Below are positions 41,976 to 51,305 of a stretch of DNA of 64,000 nt, one piece after another (the first letter of the stretch is position 1; every line of letters starts with the position of its first letter). Origin of the DNA: JACMLD01 sp038207265. GTDB taxonomy: Bacteria > Bacteroidota > Bacteroidia > Chitinophagales > Chitinophagaceae. Location of the stretch: assembly GCA_038207265.1 (NCBI GenBank), contig JBBQZZ010000007.1:62001-126000 (forward strand), in the 5' to 3' direction. Made by a program: the position numbers and the translations under genes. The notes beneath the pieces were generated by a model. The model had not been told where the DNA came from and searched no databases. It saw only the letters and a list, made by a program, of their open reading frames with translations.

Positions 41976-44030
41976 ATGAAAAAAATGACAAAAAATAAAT
42001 CAAATAAATTGTTTGAATCTTCACTTGTAAAAACAGCACTCAAACAATCGTTTATCAAACTTAATCCCCGGGTCATGTTTCGTAACCCGGTCATGTTTAC
42101 GGTGGAGATCTGTACTGCAGTAATGCTGGTTGTTTGTATTTGGATCATGGCAGGTGAAAAAATGCAAGGTGGCCTGGCATATAATTTAATTGTATTCACC
42201 GTATTATTCATAACATTATTGTTTGCCAACTTTGCTGAAGCCATTGCAGAAGCCAGGGGTAAGGCACAGGCGGACAGCCTGCGCAAGACAAGAGAAGATA
42301 CACCGGCAAAGAAAATTTTTCCGGTAGGAGAAATTTATACCAATGAGATAAAAATTGTTCCTTCTGCACAACTTAAAAAAGGCGATGTCTTTCTTTGCGA
42401 AACAGGAGATACCATTCCTATGGATGGTGAAATCATTGAAGGCATTGCTACAATAGATGAATCAGCCATTACGGGGGAGAGTGCACCCGTAATCAGGGAA
42501 TCCGGTGGCGATAAATCTTCCGTAACCGGTGGCACAAAAGTATTGAGTGACCGAATTAAAGTGCGCGTTACCACAGAACCCGGTGAAAGTTTTTTAGATA
42601 AAATGATTGCACTTGTTGAAGGTGCATCACGTCAAAAGACACCCAATGAAATTGCGCTAACGATATTGCTGGCAGGATTCACACTCATCTTCATTATTGT
42701 TTGCGTTACGTTAAAGCCATTTGGTGATTATGCAAATACTCCTATCACCATTGCAGCATTCATTTCATTGTTTGTTTGCCTGATACCAACTACCATTGGT
42801 GGACTATTAAGTGCCATAGGCATCGCTGGAATGGATCGGGCATTGCGCGCCAATGTGATCACAAAAAGTGGTAAGGCAGTAGAAACTGCCGGCGATTTAG
42901 ACACATTACTATTGGATAAGACGGGTACGATCACCATCGGCAATCGTAAGGCAACTAATTTTTATCCGGCCAACGGAATAGATAAAGCAGCTTTTACAGA
43001 AGCATGTGCATTGTCTTCTCTCGCAGATCAAACCCCGGAAGGAAAATCAATTATTGAACTGGCAAATATTAACGTAAACAATTTTAATACCAACGGTGCG
43101 AAATTTATTGAGTTTACTGCGGAAACAAGAAGCAGTGGAATTGATTTACCAAGTGGTTTAAAAATACGTAAAGGTGCTTTTGATTCTATCAAAAACATTG
43201 TAATAAAAGCAGGCAATTCAGTTCCTGAGGAGACTGCGGAGCGTGTAAAAATTATTGCATCTAATGGGGGTACACCATTGGTAGTAAGTCAGAATGAAAA
43301 AGTGTTGGGTGTAATAGAATTGCAGGACATTATCAAACCAGGTATACAGGAACGTTTTGAACGTTTGCGTAAAATGGGAATTAAAACAGTGATGGTAACA
43401 GGCGACAATCCTCTAACCGCAAAATTCATCGCTGAAAAAGCAGGTGTAGATGATTTTATAGCCGAAGCTAAGCCGGAAGATAAAATGATCTATATAAAAA
43501 AAGAACAGCAGCAGGGAAAATTGGTTGCCATGATGGGTGATGGTACCAATGATGCTCCTGCATTGGCACAGGCAGATGTGGGAGTAGCAATGAACAGCGG
43601 CACCGCTGCAGCCAAGGAAGCGGGCAATATGGTAGATCTTGATAATGATCCTACTAAACTTATTGAGGTAGTAGAGATAGGTAAACAACTATTAATGACC
43701 CGCGGTACACTGACTACCTTTTCCATTGCAAATGACGTTGCAAAATATTTTGCTATCGTTCCTGCTTTATTCATTATTTCTATACCGGCATTGCAGGGTT
43801 TAAATATTATGCATTTGCACAGTCCGGAGAGCGCTATTTTATCAGCCGTCATTTTTAATGCTATCATTATCCCTTTATTAATTCCATTGGCATTGCGGGG
43901 CGTAGCGTACAAGCCCATTGGGGCCAGTGCTTTGCTGAGGAGAAATTTATTGATTTATGGATTGGGTGGTATCATCGTTCCTTTTATCGGCATTAAACTA
44001 ATTGACCTGCTGGTAAGCATCTGGTTCTAA
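41976..44030 (+). CDS. kdpB: Potassium-transporting ATPase subunit B (P-type ATPase)
   Basis: The catalytic subunit, 684 residues, a P-type ATPase. It has the phosphorylation motif LDKTGTIT with the catalytic Asp, the TGES actuator motif in ITGESAPV, PTTIGGLLSAIG in the membrane core, and GDGTNDAPALAQADVG in the P domain. The conserved LNPRVMFRNPVMFTVE near the N-terminus is KdpB-specific. The 116-base gap after kdpA contains no gene I can support. Full length. Confidence 0.98.
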   Translation: MKKMTKNKSNKLFESSLVKTALKQSFIKLNPRVMFRNPVMFTVEICTAVMLVVCIWIMAGEKMQGGLAYNLIVFTVLFITLLFANFAEAIAEARGKAQADSLRKTREDTPAKKIFPVGEIYTNEIKIVPSAQLKKGDVFLCETGDTIPMDGEIIEGIATIDESAITGESAPVIRESGGDKSSVTGGTKVLSDRIKVRVTTEPGESFLDKMIALVEGASRQKTPNEIALTILLAGFTLIFIIVCVTLKPFGDYANTPITIAAFISLFVCLIPTTIGGLLSAIGIAGMDRALRANVITKSGKAVETAGDLDTLLLDKTGTITIGNRKATNFYPANGIDKAAFTEACALSSLADQTPEGKSIIELANINVNNFNTNGAKFIEFTAETRSSGIDLPSGLKIRKGAFDSIKNIVIKAGNSVPEETAERVKIIASNGGTPLVVSQNEKVLGVIELQDIIKPGIQERFERLRKMGIKTVMVTGDNPLTAKFIAEKAGVDDFIAEAKPEDKMIYIKKEQQQGKLVAMMGDGTNDAPALAQADVGVAMNSGTAAAKEAGNMVDLDNDPTKLIEVVEIGKQLLMTRGTLTTFSIANDVAKYFAIVPALFIISIPALQGLNIMHLHSPESAILSAVIFNAIIIPLLIPLALRGVAYKPIGASALLRRNLLIYGLGGIIVPFIGIKLIDLLVSIWF

Positions 44031-44066
44031 CTTATAACATAATACTTACGAGTAATAATATTTAAA

Positions 44067-44630
44067 ATGAAACAACATATTCTTCCCGCTTTAAAACTTA
44101 CGCTTATTTGTATAGTAGTGTTTGCAGGATTATATACTTTACTTATTTGGGGAATTGCGCAACCTGCCCCTAGTAGTGGCAAAGGCGAAACGGTATCAGT
44201 GAATAACAAAGTAGTGGGCTATAAATTAGAGGGCCAGAATTTTACGGCTGATAATTATTTTAACAGCCGTCCTTCTGCTGCAGGCTATAATGCCGCTGGT
44301 AGTAGTGGCAGCAATAAAGGTCCTTCCAATCCTGATTATCTGAAAACAGTGCAGGACAGAATTGACACTTTTTTAGTACACAATCCATCTGTAAAAAAAG
44401 AAGATATTCCTTCAGAATTAGTGACCGCTTCAGGCAGTGGACTGGACCCTGACCTTTCACCACAAGGCGCCTATGTACAAACTAAAAGAATTGCAAAAGC
44501 TAGAAATGTTTCCGAGGAAAAAATTAATAATCTTATCAAACGGCAAATTCAAAAACCATTGCTAGGTTTATTAGGAACAGAAAAATTAAACATTTTGCAA
44601 TTAAATATTGAATTAGATAACCTGAGATAA
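44067..44630 (+). CDS. kdpC: Potassium-transporting ATPase subunit C
   Basis: The 187-residue single-helix subunit. The N-terminal helix (about 9-30) ends with GIAQPAPSSGKGE. The periplasmic domain carries FNSRPSAAGYNAAGSSGSN and ASGSGLDPDLSPQGAYVQ, both diagnostic of KdpC. It is thought to help assembly or nucleotide affinity. It follows kdpB by 36 bases. Confidence 0.97.
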   Translation: MKQHILPALKLTLICIVVFAGLYTLLIWGIAQPAPSSGKGETVSVNNKVVGYKLEGQNFTADNYFNSRPSAAGYNAAGSSGSNKGPSNPDYLKTVQDRIDTFLVHNPSVKKEDIPSELVTASGSGLDPDLSPQGAYVQTKRIAKARNVSEEKINNLIKRQIQKPLLGLLGTEKLNILQLNIELDNLR

Positions 44631-44702
44631 TCTTACCCTGTTTAATAACTGTATAATTAATAATAAGTTTACATGCGATTATACTGTTATAAGCTTTAAA
44701 TT

Positions 44703-45827
44703 ATGCCTGATCAAGAAAAAAACGCAGAACAGTTTTTAGAACTCATCCGCAAGAGCAGGCGCGGAAAGTTTAAAATATATATTGGTATGAGTGCCGGTGT
44801 TGGCAAGACTTACCGCATGTTGCAGGAAGCACAAACCTTATTGCGAAATGGTATTGATGTTAAGATTGGTTATATAGAAACGCATAACCGCGAAGAAACA
44901 CATGCTTTACTGGACGGATTGCCGGTTATTCCGCGGCGGAAATTATTCTATAAAGGAAAAGAACTGGAAGAGTTAGATGTACAGGCAGTAATAAACCTGC
45001 ACCCGGAAATTGTAATTGTAGATGAATTGGCCCATACCAATATTGAAGGAAGCAAAAACGAAAAACGCTGGCAGGATGTGACAGACATACTGGATGCGGG
45101 TATCAATGTTATCAGTGCTGTAAACATCCAGCATATAGAAAGCCTAAATGAAGAAGTAAAAGAAATTACTGGTATCGATGTAGCGGAACGTGTGCCGGAT
45201 AGCGTGCTCGCCCAGGCTGATGAAGTAGTAAATATTGATTTGACGGCGGATGAATTGGTCACACGTTTAAAGGAAGGTAAAATTTACACTGCCGATAAAA
45301 TTGAACGGGCATTAATAAATTTTTTTCAGCCGGACCGGATATTGCAACTCCGGGAAATGGCGCTGAAAGAAGTGGCATCACAGGTAGAAAGAAAAGTAGA
45401 AACAGAAGTACCGCGGAATGTTTCATTAAAACATGAACGTTTCCTTGCCTGTATTGGCAGCAATGAAAAAACGGCAAAAAATGTTATCCGTAAAACTGCC
45501 CGGCTCGCCAACTATTACCATAGTAAATGGTGGCTGCTGTATGTGCAAACACCAAAAGAAGATGGCGACAAAATAGGGCTGGCTGCACAACGCCACCTAA
45601 TCAATAATTTTAAACTTGCCACTGAATTAGGTGCGGAAGTAATAAAAATGAAAAGCAGCAATATTGCCAAAGCCATTTTTGAAATAACAGAACAAAAACA
45701 AATTAGTACTATATGTATTGGCAAACCACATCTCAGCTTGTTTAGTGTAATTTTAAATACAGCGGTATTTAATCAATTGTTGAACAAATTATCTGCCGCG
45801 GATATAGACGTTGTAATACTATCGTAA
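44703..45827 (+). CDS. kdpD: KdpD sensor portion without kinase domain
   Basis: The 374-residue protein equals the N-terminal cytosolic half of KdpD: the KdpD domain with Walker A-like GMSAGVGKTYRML and DELAHTNIEGSKNEKRW, then a universal-stress-protein domain (about 245-374). It lacks the four membrane helices and the kinase domain of E. coli KdpD. The next gene, one base downstream, supplies a HAMP-PAS histidine kinase, so the sensor is split over two genes. It should sense K+ or c-di-AMP-like cytosolic signals, as known for KdpD domains; which one applies is not visible. Confidence 0.93.
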   Translation: MPDQEKNAEQFLELIRKSRRGKFKIYIGMSAGVGKTYRMLQEAQTLLRNGIDVKIGYIETHNREETHALLDGLPVIPRRKLFYKGKELEELDVQAVINLHPEIVIVDELAHTNIEGSKNEKRWQDVTDILDAGINVISAVNIQHIESLNEEVKEITGIDVAERVPDSVLAQADEVVNIDLTADELVTRLKEGKIYTADKIERALINFFQPDRILQLREMALKEVASQVERKVETEVPRNVSLKHERFLACIGSNEKTAKNVIRKTARLANYYHSKWWLLYVQTPKEDGDKIGLAAQRHLINNFKLATELGAEVIKMKSSNIAKAIFEITEQKQISTICIGKPHLSLFSVILNTAVFNQLLNKLSAADIDVVILS

Positions 45828-45828
45828 A

Positions 45829-47532
45829 ATGGGAATGAAACTAAAAGCAAAATTATCATTGGGGCTTGGATTCCTGTTCTTTGTAATATTGGTTTTTGGT
45901 ACGTTAAGTATTTACTATATCAACCGGCTGGAAAATGATTTTGAAAAAGTGCTGAAGAATAATCATGAGTCATTGCTGTATTGTAATACTATGCTGAAAG
46001 CACTGGAAGATATTCCGGCAAAAAAAGGCGCTACAGATCAATTTGAAAACAATCTTACTAAACAGGAAGCTAATATTACCGAACCGGGTGAGCGGGAAGC
46101 AACATTGGATCTTCGCAGAAACTTTACTGAATTATTAGCTAACCCGGCTGACCCAAGCCATTATCCGCAACTGAGACAATCATTACAAGTTATAAGCGAC
46201 TTAAACCAGCAGGCAATACTCAGAAAAAATGCCGTAGCGCAAAAAACTGCGGAAGATGCGAAACTATGGCTCACCGTTATTTTCACCGTGCTTATACTAA
46301 TTGCACTTTCATTTGTTTATAACCTTCCCGGTATTATTTCTGGCCCAATCGCAAAACTATCAGAAGGCATCAGCGAGATTGCGAATAAAAATTACCAGAA
46401 AAGAATCTTCCTGCAACAGGAAGACGAGTTTGGTGATCTGGCCAATACATTTAATACCATGGCGGAAAAACTGGATGAATATGAACACAGTAACCTGGCT
46501 AAAATAAAATTTGAGAAGAGCCGTATTGAAACCATCATCAACCAAATGAAAGATGGCATTGTTGGTTTGGATGAAAAAAATAACATTTTATTTTTGAATG
46601 TAGTGTCGGAGAAACTATTGGGCTTAAAAGAAATTGATATTACTGGCAGGTATGCGGCAGATATAGCTTTAAAAAACGATTTGATGCGCAGGTTGCTGCA
46701 AAACGAATCGGAAAAGGAATTAAAAATTTATGCTGATAATAAAGAGAGTTATTTTAATAAAGACGTATTGAATGTAACCAATAATAAAGTGGTTATTGGG
46801 AAAGTAATTGTGTTACGTAACATAACGCCTTTTCATGAACTGAACGAGGCCAAGACAAATTTCATTGCTACGGTATCGCATGAATTAAAGACCCCCATTT
46901 CTTCTATCAAGATGAGCGCACAGTTGCTGACCGATAACCGTGTTGGCGGATTAAATGCTGAACAACAGGAATTGGTTAAAAGCATTTACGATGATTCCGA
47001 CAGGTTGCTAAAGATAACAGGTGAATTGCTGAATATGTCGCAGGTGGAAACCGGGAATATCCAATTGAAATTACAGCCTGTTTTCCCTGCCGGTATAGTA
47101 GACCAGGCTGTACTGGCAGTGAATATACAGGCACAGCAAAAAAACATTTCATTGCAAATTTCGAAAGCCGAAAACCTTCCTGTTATCCAGGCAGACATGG
47201 AAAAAACTTCCTGGGTATTGATTAATTTTCTTACCAATGCTATCAAGTATTCGCCTGACTCGTCAATTGTTAAAATAGCTGTTTACCAAAAAAACAATGC
47301 TATTGAATTTACTGTAAAGGACAATGGCAAAGGAATTGATGAAAAATACCAACCGCAGTTGTTTGATAAATATTTCAAAGTACCGGGTACGCATGAACGA
47401 AGTGGTACCGGACTGGGTCTCGCCATATCCAAAGAATTTATCGAAGCCCAGGGCGGTCATATCTGGGTTAACAGTAAATTGGATGAAGGAAGTTTATTTG
47501 GTTTTAGTTTTCCGGCGAATGCTTTAAAATAA
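45829..47532 (+). CDS. HAMP-PAS sensor histidine kinase paired with KdpD
   Basis: The 567-residue kinase has two membrane helices (about 8-30 and 146-166) around a 115-residue periplasmic helical domain, a HAMP domain (about 168-220), a PAS domain (about 228-340), a HisKA domain with His351 in SHELKTPISS, and a HATPase domain with NFLTNAIKYSPDS and RSGTGLGLAISKEF. The start codon is one base beyond the KdpD stop, so expression is coupled. It replaces the missing kinase half of KdpD; the partner regulator is probably the NtrC-type protein at 37579. It converges with exuT, whose end is 36 bases away. Confidence 0.93.
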   Translation: MGMKLKAKLSLGLGFLFFVILVFGTLSIYYINRLENDFEKVLKNNHESLLYCNTMLKALEDIPAKKGATDQFENNLTKQEANITEPGEREATLDLRRNFTELLANPADPSHYPQLRQSLQVISDLNQQAILRKNAVAQKTAEDAKLWLTVIFTVLILIALSFVYNLPGIISGPIAKLSEGISEIANKNYQKRIFLQQEDEFGDLANTFNTMAEKLDEYEHSNLAKIKFEKSRIETIINQMKDGIVGLDEKNNILFLNVVSEKLLGLKEIDITGRYAADIALKNDLMRRLLQNESEKELKIYADNKESYFNKDVLNVTNNKVVIGKVIVLRNITPFHELNEAKTNFIATVSHELKTPISSIKMSAQLLTDNRVGGLNAEQQELVKSIYDDSDRLLKITGELLNMSQVETGNIQLKLQPVFPAGIVDQAVLAVNIQAQQKNISLQISKAENLPVIQADMEKTSWVLINFLTNAIKYSPDSSIVKIAVYQKNNAIEFTVKDNGKGIDEKYQPQLFDKYFKVPGTHERSGTGLGLAISKEFIEAQGGHIWVNSKLDEGSLFGFSFPANALK

Positions 47533-47568
47533 TATTGATAGGTTCCTGTTAACATAATAATAAATAAA

Positions 47569-48939
47569 TCATAGGTCTGTAATTGGTTTGTATACTGGCA
47601 CCAATGACTTCATCACCGTCCATGCTAGCAGGTAAGCCACAGCGCAAATTGCAAACATGATGGTATAACCCGTTTCAATATGACCTAGATTTTTATAGTG
47701 ATCGAAAAGTGCACCACCCAGTTTCGACATAAAAACGCCACCCAATCCACCCGCCATTCCCCCTATTCCAACAACAGATCCAATGGCTTTTTTAGGAAAC
47801 AAGTCGGAGACGGTTGTAAATATATTTGCTGACCAGGCCTGGTGTGCCGAAGCCCCGATTCCAATGAGCAGTACCGGAATCCAAAAACTAATATGCCCCA
47901 GGTATTGCGCTGCCAGTACTACCAAAGGACATAAGGCTATTAAGAACATTGCTTTCATTCTTCCATCATAAACCGTATTTCCTTTCCTGATAAAATATGT
48001 AGGTAACCATCCGCCGGCAACGCTTCCAATCATAGCAAGCGAATACAAGAATGCCAATGGCAGCATGATCGCCTTATCAACTAACCCATATTGCGCCTTG
48101 AGATAAGAGGGTAGCCAGAAAAGAAAAAACCACCAGACACCATCAGTCATAAATTTCCCAAACGTAAAAGACCAGGTTTGCCTGTACTGCAATAACCTGA
48201 ACCATGAAATTTTCTCCGTTACCAGTATAGTATTTTCAATATGCACCCCCTCCTCTTCACCAGCATTGATATAGTCCAATTCTTCTTTGGTCAATCTTTG
48301 CTGTTGTTCCGGCTTTTCATAAAAAGCAAACCACAATAATAACCACAATAATCCAATGGCACCTATTATGATAAAGGCAAATTCCCATCCCCAGTTAACA
48401 CGTATCCAGGGCACCGTAAGTGGCGCCAGAATAGCACCCACATTGGTACCAGAATTAAATATACCCGTGGCAAAGGATCGTTCTTTTTTAGGAAAATATT
48501 CAGCCGTTGCTTTAATTGCTGCCGGAAAATTGCCCGCCTCCCCTATGGCCAACACAGTTCTTGAAAACATAAAGCCCAGTATTGAAACGGAAAAGGCCGT
48601 GATGCCCGCCCAGCCAAGAACAACGGACAATCCTTCTCCAATTGGGATTGCCAGCGCATGAACAATCGCGCCCAGCGACCAGATGATGATGGCCCAGGTA
48701 TATCCTTTTTTAGTTCCCAGTTTGTCAATGATATGTCCAGCGAATAATAACGAGAATGCATAAACGAATTGAAATACGGCCGTGATATTGGCGTAATCGC
48801 TGTTGGTCCAATTAAATTTCTCTGCTAAATAAGGTTGTAAAAGGCTTAATACCTGCCGGTCAAGATAATTAATGGTGGTTGCAATAAACAACAGGCCGCA
48901 AATTGTCCAGCGGTATTTTCCAATCGTTGATTGATACAT
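47569..48939 (-). CDS. exuT: MFS hexuronate transporter (ExuT-like)
   Basis: The 456-residue inner-membrane protein has 12 helices of the major facilitator superfamily, anion:cation symporter type. It starts with RWTICGLLFIATTINYLDRQ, which is typical of ExuT, and has the DKLGTKKGYTWAIIIWSLGA loop after helix 2. SRTVLAIGEAGNFPAAIKAT matches the ExuT helix 4 region. It imports D-glucuronate or D-galacturonate with protons. It is the last gene of the hexuronate run, with eda 50 bases upstream. Confidence 0.93.
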   Translation of the reverse strand: MYQSTIGKYRWTICGLLFIATTINYLDRQVLSLLQPYLAEKFNWTNSDYANITAVFQFVYAFSLLFAGHIIDKLGTKKGYTWAIIIWSLGAIVHALAIPIGEGLSVVLGWAGITAFSVSILGFMFSRTVLAIGEAGNFPAAIKATAEYFPKKERSFATGIFNSGTNVGAILAPLTVPWIRVNWGWEFAFIIIGAIGLLWLLLWFAFYEKPEQQQRLTKEELDYINAGEEEGVHIENTILVTEKISWFRLLQYRQTWSFTFGKFMTDGVWWFFLFWLPSYLKAQYGLVDKAIMLPLAFLYSLAMIGSVAGGWLPTYFIRKGNTVYDGRMKAMFLIALCPLVVLAAQYLGHISFWIPVLLIGIGASAHQAWSANIFTTVSDLFPKKAIGSVVGIGGMAGGLGGVFMSKLGGALFDHYKNLGHIETGYTIMFAICAVAYLLAWTVMKSLVPVYKPITDL

Positions 48940-48989
48940 ATGGCTTTTTTAATTTGCAGCAACCGGGGAAATAAAGTTAGTTGACGTTT

Positions 48990-49658
48990 TTACAGGTCCG
49001 ACTGTACTTTCCTGATAATATCAATTACATAAATTGTCAATGCTTCTATTGCTGCATAGTCTTTTTGTTCCATTAATTTTTTGCTGATCAGCTTACTGCC
49101 CATTCCTACTGCGCATACACCAGCTTTAAACCATCCGGCCAGGTTTTCAGTACTGGTATCCACTCCACCAGTGGGCATAAAGTGTAAAGCGGGAAAAATT
49201 TCCCTGATACTTGCCAGGTAATCCGGGCCCAATAAATTTCCCGGAAAAAGTTTGATGAATTTGATCTGGCAATTTTCCGCCGCAATAATTTCCGTTGGCG
49301 TCATGCAACCGGGCGCGTAAAAAATATCTTTCTTATTGGCATATTCTGCAACTTCCTTAATAAAACCCGGACTCACCAGGAAATCAGCCCCGGATTCAAC
49401 GTATTTTTCAGCCGTTTCTAAATTTTTTACAGTGCCTATTCCCAACAACAATCCCTTCATTTCCTTGTTGCGGACCGCTATTAATTTTTTAAAATTTTTG
49501 AACGCCGCTTCACCCCGGTTGGTATACTCAACTGCTTTTATACCCGCGCGGTAAATGGCTCTTAAAACCTCAATGCTGATGCCTTCATCGGAATTAAAAT
49601 ACAAGGGCAACATGCCTTGTTGTATAATGGCTTCTGTGGTTTGCCGGATAGTACTCAT
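48990..49658 (-). CDS. eda: 2-keto-3-deoxy-6-phosphogluconate aldolase
   Basis: Splits KDPG into pyruvate and glyceraldehyde 3-phosphate. The protein is 222 residues if started at MSTIRQTTEAIIQQGMLPLY (codon 49656-49658); an earlier Met at 49679 adds seven residues. The barrel contains GIGTVKN, the Schiff-base lysine in KFIKLFPGNLLG, and PTGGVDTSTENLAGWFKAG. These fit the KDPG/KHG aldolase family. The gene follows yhcH in the hexuronate run and completes the pathway. Confidence 0.95.
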   Translation of the reverse strand: MSTIRQTTEAIIQQGMLPLYFNSDEGISIEVLRAIYRAGIKAVEYTNRGEAAFKNFKKLIAVRNKEMKGLLLGIGTVKNLETAEKYVESGADFLVSPGFIKEVAEYANKKDIFYAPGCMTPTEIIAAENCQIKFIKLFPGNLLGPDYLASIREIFPALHFMPTGGVDTSTENLAGWFKAGVCAVGMGSKLISKKLMEQKDYAAIEALTIYVIDIIRKVQSDL

Positions 49659-49699
49659 CTGAATTAAATTTTTAAGCACTCGTTAAGGAACTGGATAGT

Positions 49700-50149
49700 C
49701 TATTTCGCAACTTTAATCACTAATTTTCTTATTTCCTGGTCACCGATCATAGGTGCATGAACATCTTCCGGAAAAAAGATTACAAACTGACCGGCTGTAA
49801 GCTGAAAAAACATGTCCGGCGCATCGTGATACAACTGCACGTCTTTGTCTTCATTGTAACTGCCATTGGGTTTTATACAATTTTCGCGTGGTTTCCATGC
49901 AAATTGCTCAGTACCGTGGATGCATAGTTGTATATCGATATTCTTATTGTGGCATTCAAATTTGGCAATTGATTCCGCTGCTGTCATCCCATTCTTATTT
50001 GAGTAAATGGCTTTCAAACCATTGCTGATTTCAAATTTGCCCATTTCAATCTCCTTTATATTTGTTTTGCCGATGTATTCAAATGCCTGTTGAAATAGCG
50101 GATGAACGCCGAAGTATTTTGATGCATTTTGAAGAGTATCTACTATCAT
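49700..50149 (-). CDS. YhcH/YjgK/YiaL family protein
   Basis: The 149-residue protein matches the cupin-like YhcH/YiaL/TabA family: KFECHNKNIDIQLCIHGTEQ, WKPRENC, QLTAGQFVIFFPEDVHAPM and the final IRKLVIKVAK. Members accompany sugar-acid and sialic-acid genes and are thought to bind or epimerise acidic sugars; the reaction is not established for this one. Placed between eda and kdgK on the same strand, it probably handles an anomer or intermediate of hexuronate metabolism. Confidence 0.88.
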   Translation of the reverse strand: MIVDTLQNASKYFGVHPLFQQAFEYIGKTNIKEIEMGKFEISNGLKAIYSNKNGMTAAESIAKFECHNKNIDIQLCIHGTEQFAWKPRENCIKPNGSYNEDKDVQLYHDAPDMFFQLTAGQFVIFFPEDVHAPMIGDQEIRKLVIKVAK

Positions 50150-50196
50150 GTTTGTTTTTTATTGTTGTTTCGGTCACACGTGGACGTCAGACCGGT

Positions 50197-51222
50197 TTAG
50201 CGCTGCACTCTCCCGCTGCCATCACCTTTCATCAATTCTTTTACTTCGTTTAATGTGGCATGATTCAAATCGCCGGGTATTGTATGTTTCAATGCCGATG
50301 CAGCCACACCAAACTCAGCCGCTTGCGCCAGCGGCATGCCTGTAATCAATCCATAAATAAATCCACTGGCAAAAGAATCACCGCTTCCCACCCTATCCAC
50401 TATACGCACTTCGTATTTTTTTGTGTGATAAAAATCATTGCCATCATATACAAGAGCACTCCAGCCATTATCACTGGCGCTATGGCTTTCGCGTAATGAA
50501 GAAGCAATATACTTAAAGCCGAATTTTGCCTTCATCTGTTTGAATACATCTTTGAATCCCTCAAGATTTAATTCACCTTTTGTAACATCTGTGTCCTTTG
50601 CTTTAAAACCAAGCGTGGTATCAGCATCTTCTTCATTTCCTATACAGACATCTACGTACTGGCAGAGACGGGTCATGACTTCTCTTGCTTTCTCTTTGCT
50701 CCATAATTTTTTCCGGTAATTAAGATCAATACTGGTGGTTATACCTTTTGACCTGGCGGCCTTTAATGCGGTTTCTGCAAGCATCGCGGCTTTGTCGCTC
50801 AATGCCGGGGTAATACCTGTTGTATGAAACCAACTCGCTCCTTCCAATATTTTATCGAAATCAAATTCACTGGCATTTACATCTGCAATAGCAGCACCGG
50901 ACCGATCATAAATAACCTGCGATGCGCGCATGGATGCACCGGTTTCCAAAAAATAAATGCCCAGCCTGTCACCTCCTCTCACTATAAACTGAGTATCTAC
51001 CCCATAACGCCTAAGATGATTAATGGCACTCTGTCCAATAGCATTGTCGGGCACCTTTGTTACAAAAGCTCCGTTGAGGCCATAATTGCACAATGCCGCT
51101 GCTACATTGGCTTCACCGCCACCATAGGTGACATCCAGTGTATCAGATTGAACAAATCGTTTGAAATCAGGTGTTGATAACCGTATCATGATTTCACCCA
51201 GTGTTACAACTTTCTTACTCAT
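50197..51222 (-). CDS. kdgK: 2-keto-3-deoxygluconate kinase
   Basis: Phosphorylates 2-keto-3-deoxygluconate to KDPG. The 341-residue PfkB-family kinase begins VVTLGEIMIRLSTPDFKRF, has the N-terminal GGGEANVAAALCNYGL glycine-rich segment and the C-terminal PfkB signature DRVGSGDSFASGFIYG with the catalytic Asp. It lies between uxaC and yhcH. Other sugar kinases of the family are possible, but the order uxaB-uxaA-uxaC-kdgK-eda strongly supports this function. Confidence 0.95.
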   Translation of the reverse strand: MSKKVVTLGEIMIRLSTPDFKRFVQSDTLDVTYGGGEANVAAALCNYGLNGAFVTKVPDNAIGQSAINHLRRYGVDTQFIVRGGDRLGIYFLETGASMRASQVIYDRSGAAIADVNASEFDFDKILEGASWFHTTGITPALSDKAAMLAETALKAARSKGITTSIDLNYRKKLWSKEKAREVMTRLCQYVDVCIGNEEDADTTLGFKAKDTDVTKGELNLEGFKDVFKQMKAKFGFKYIASSLRESHSASDNGWSALVYDGNDFYHTKKYEVRIVDRVGSGDSFASGFIYGLITGMPLAQAAEFGVAASALKHTIPGDLNHATLNEVKELMKGDGSGRVQR

Positions 51223-51305
51223 TGGCTAGATTGTTATAAATATAATATTTCGATTTAATAAAAATGTTTAAATCACTTTATTCAAATCAGCGATTGGCCC
51301 TGGTT

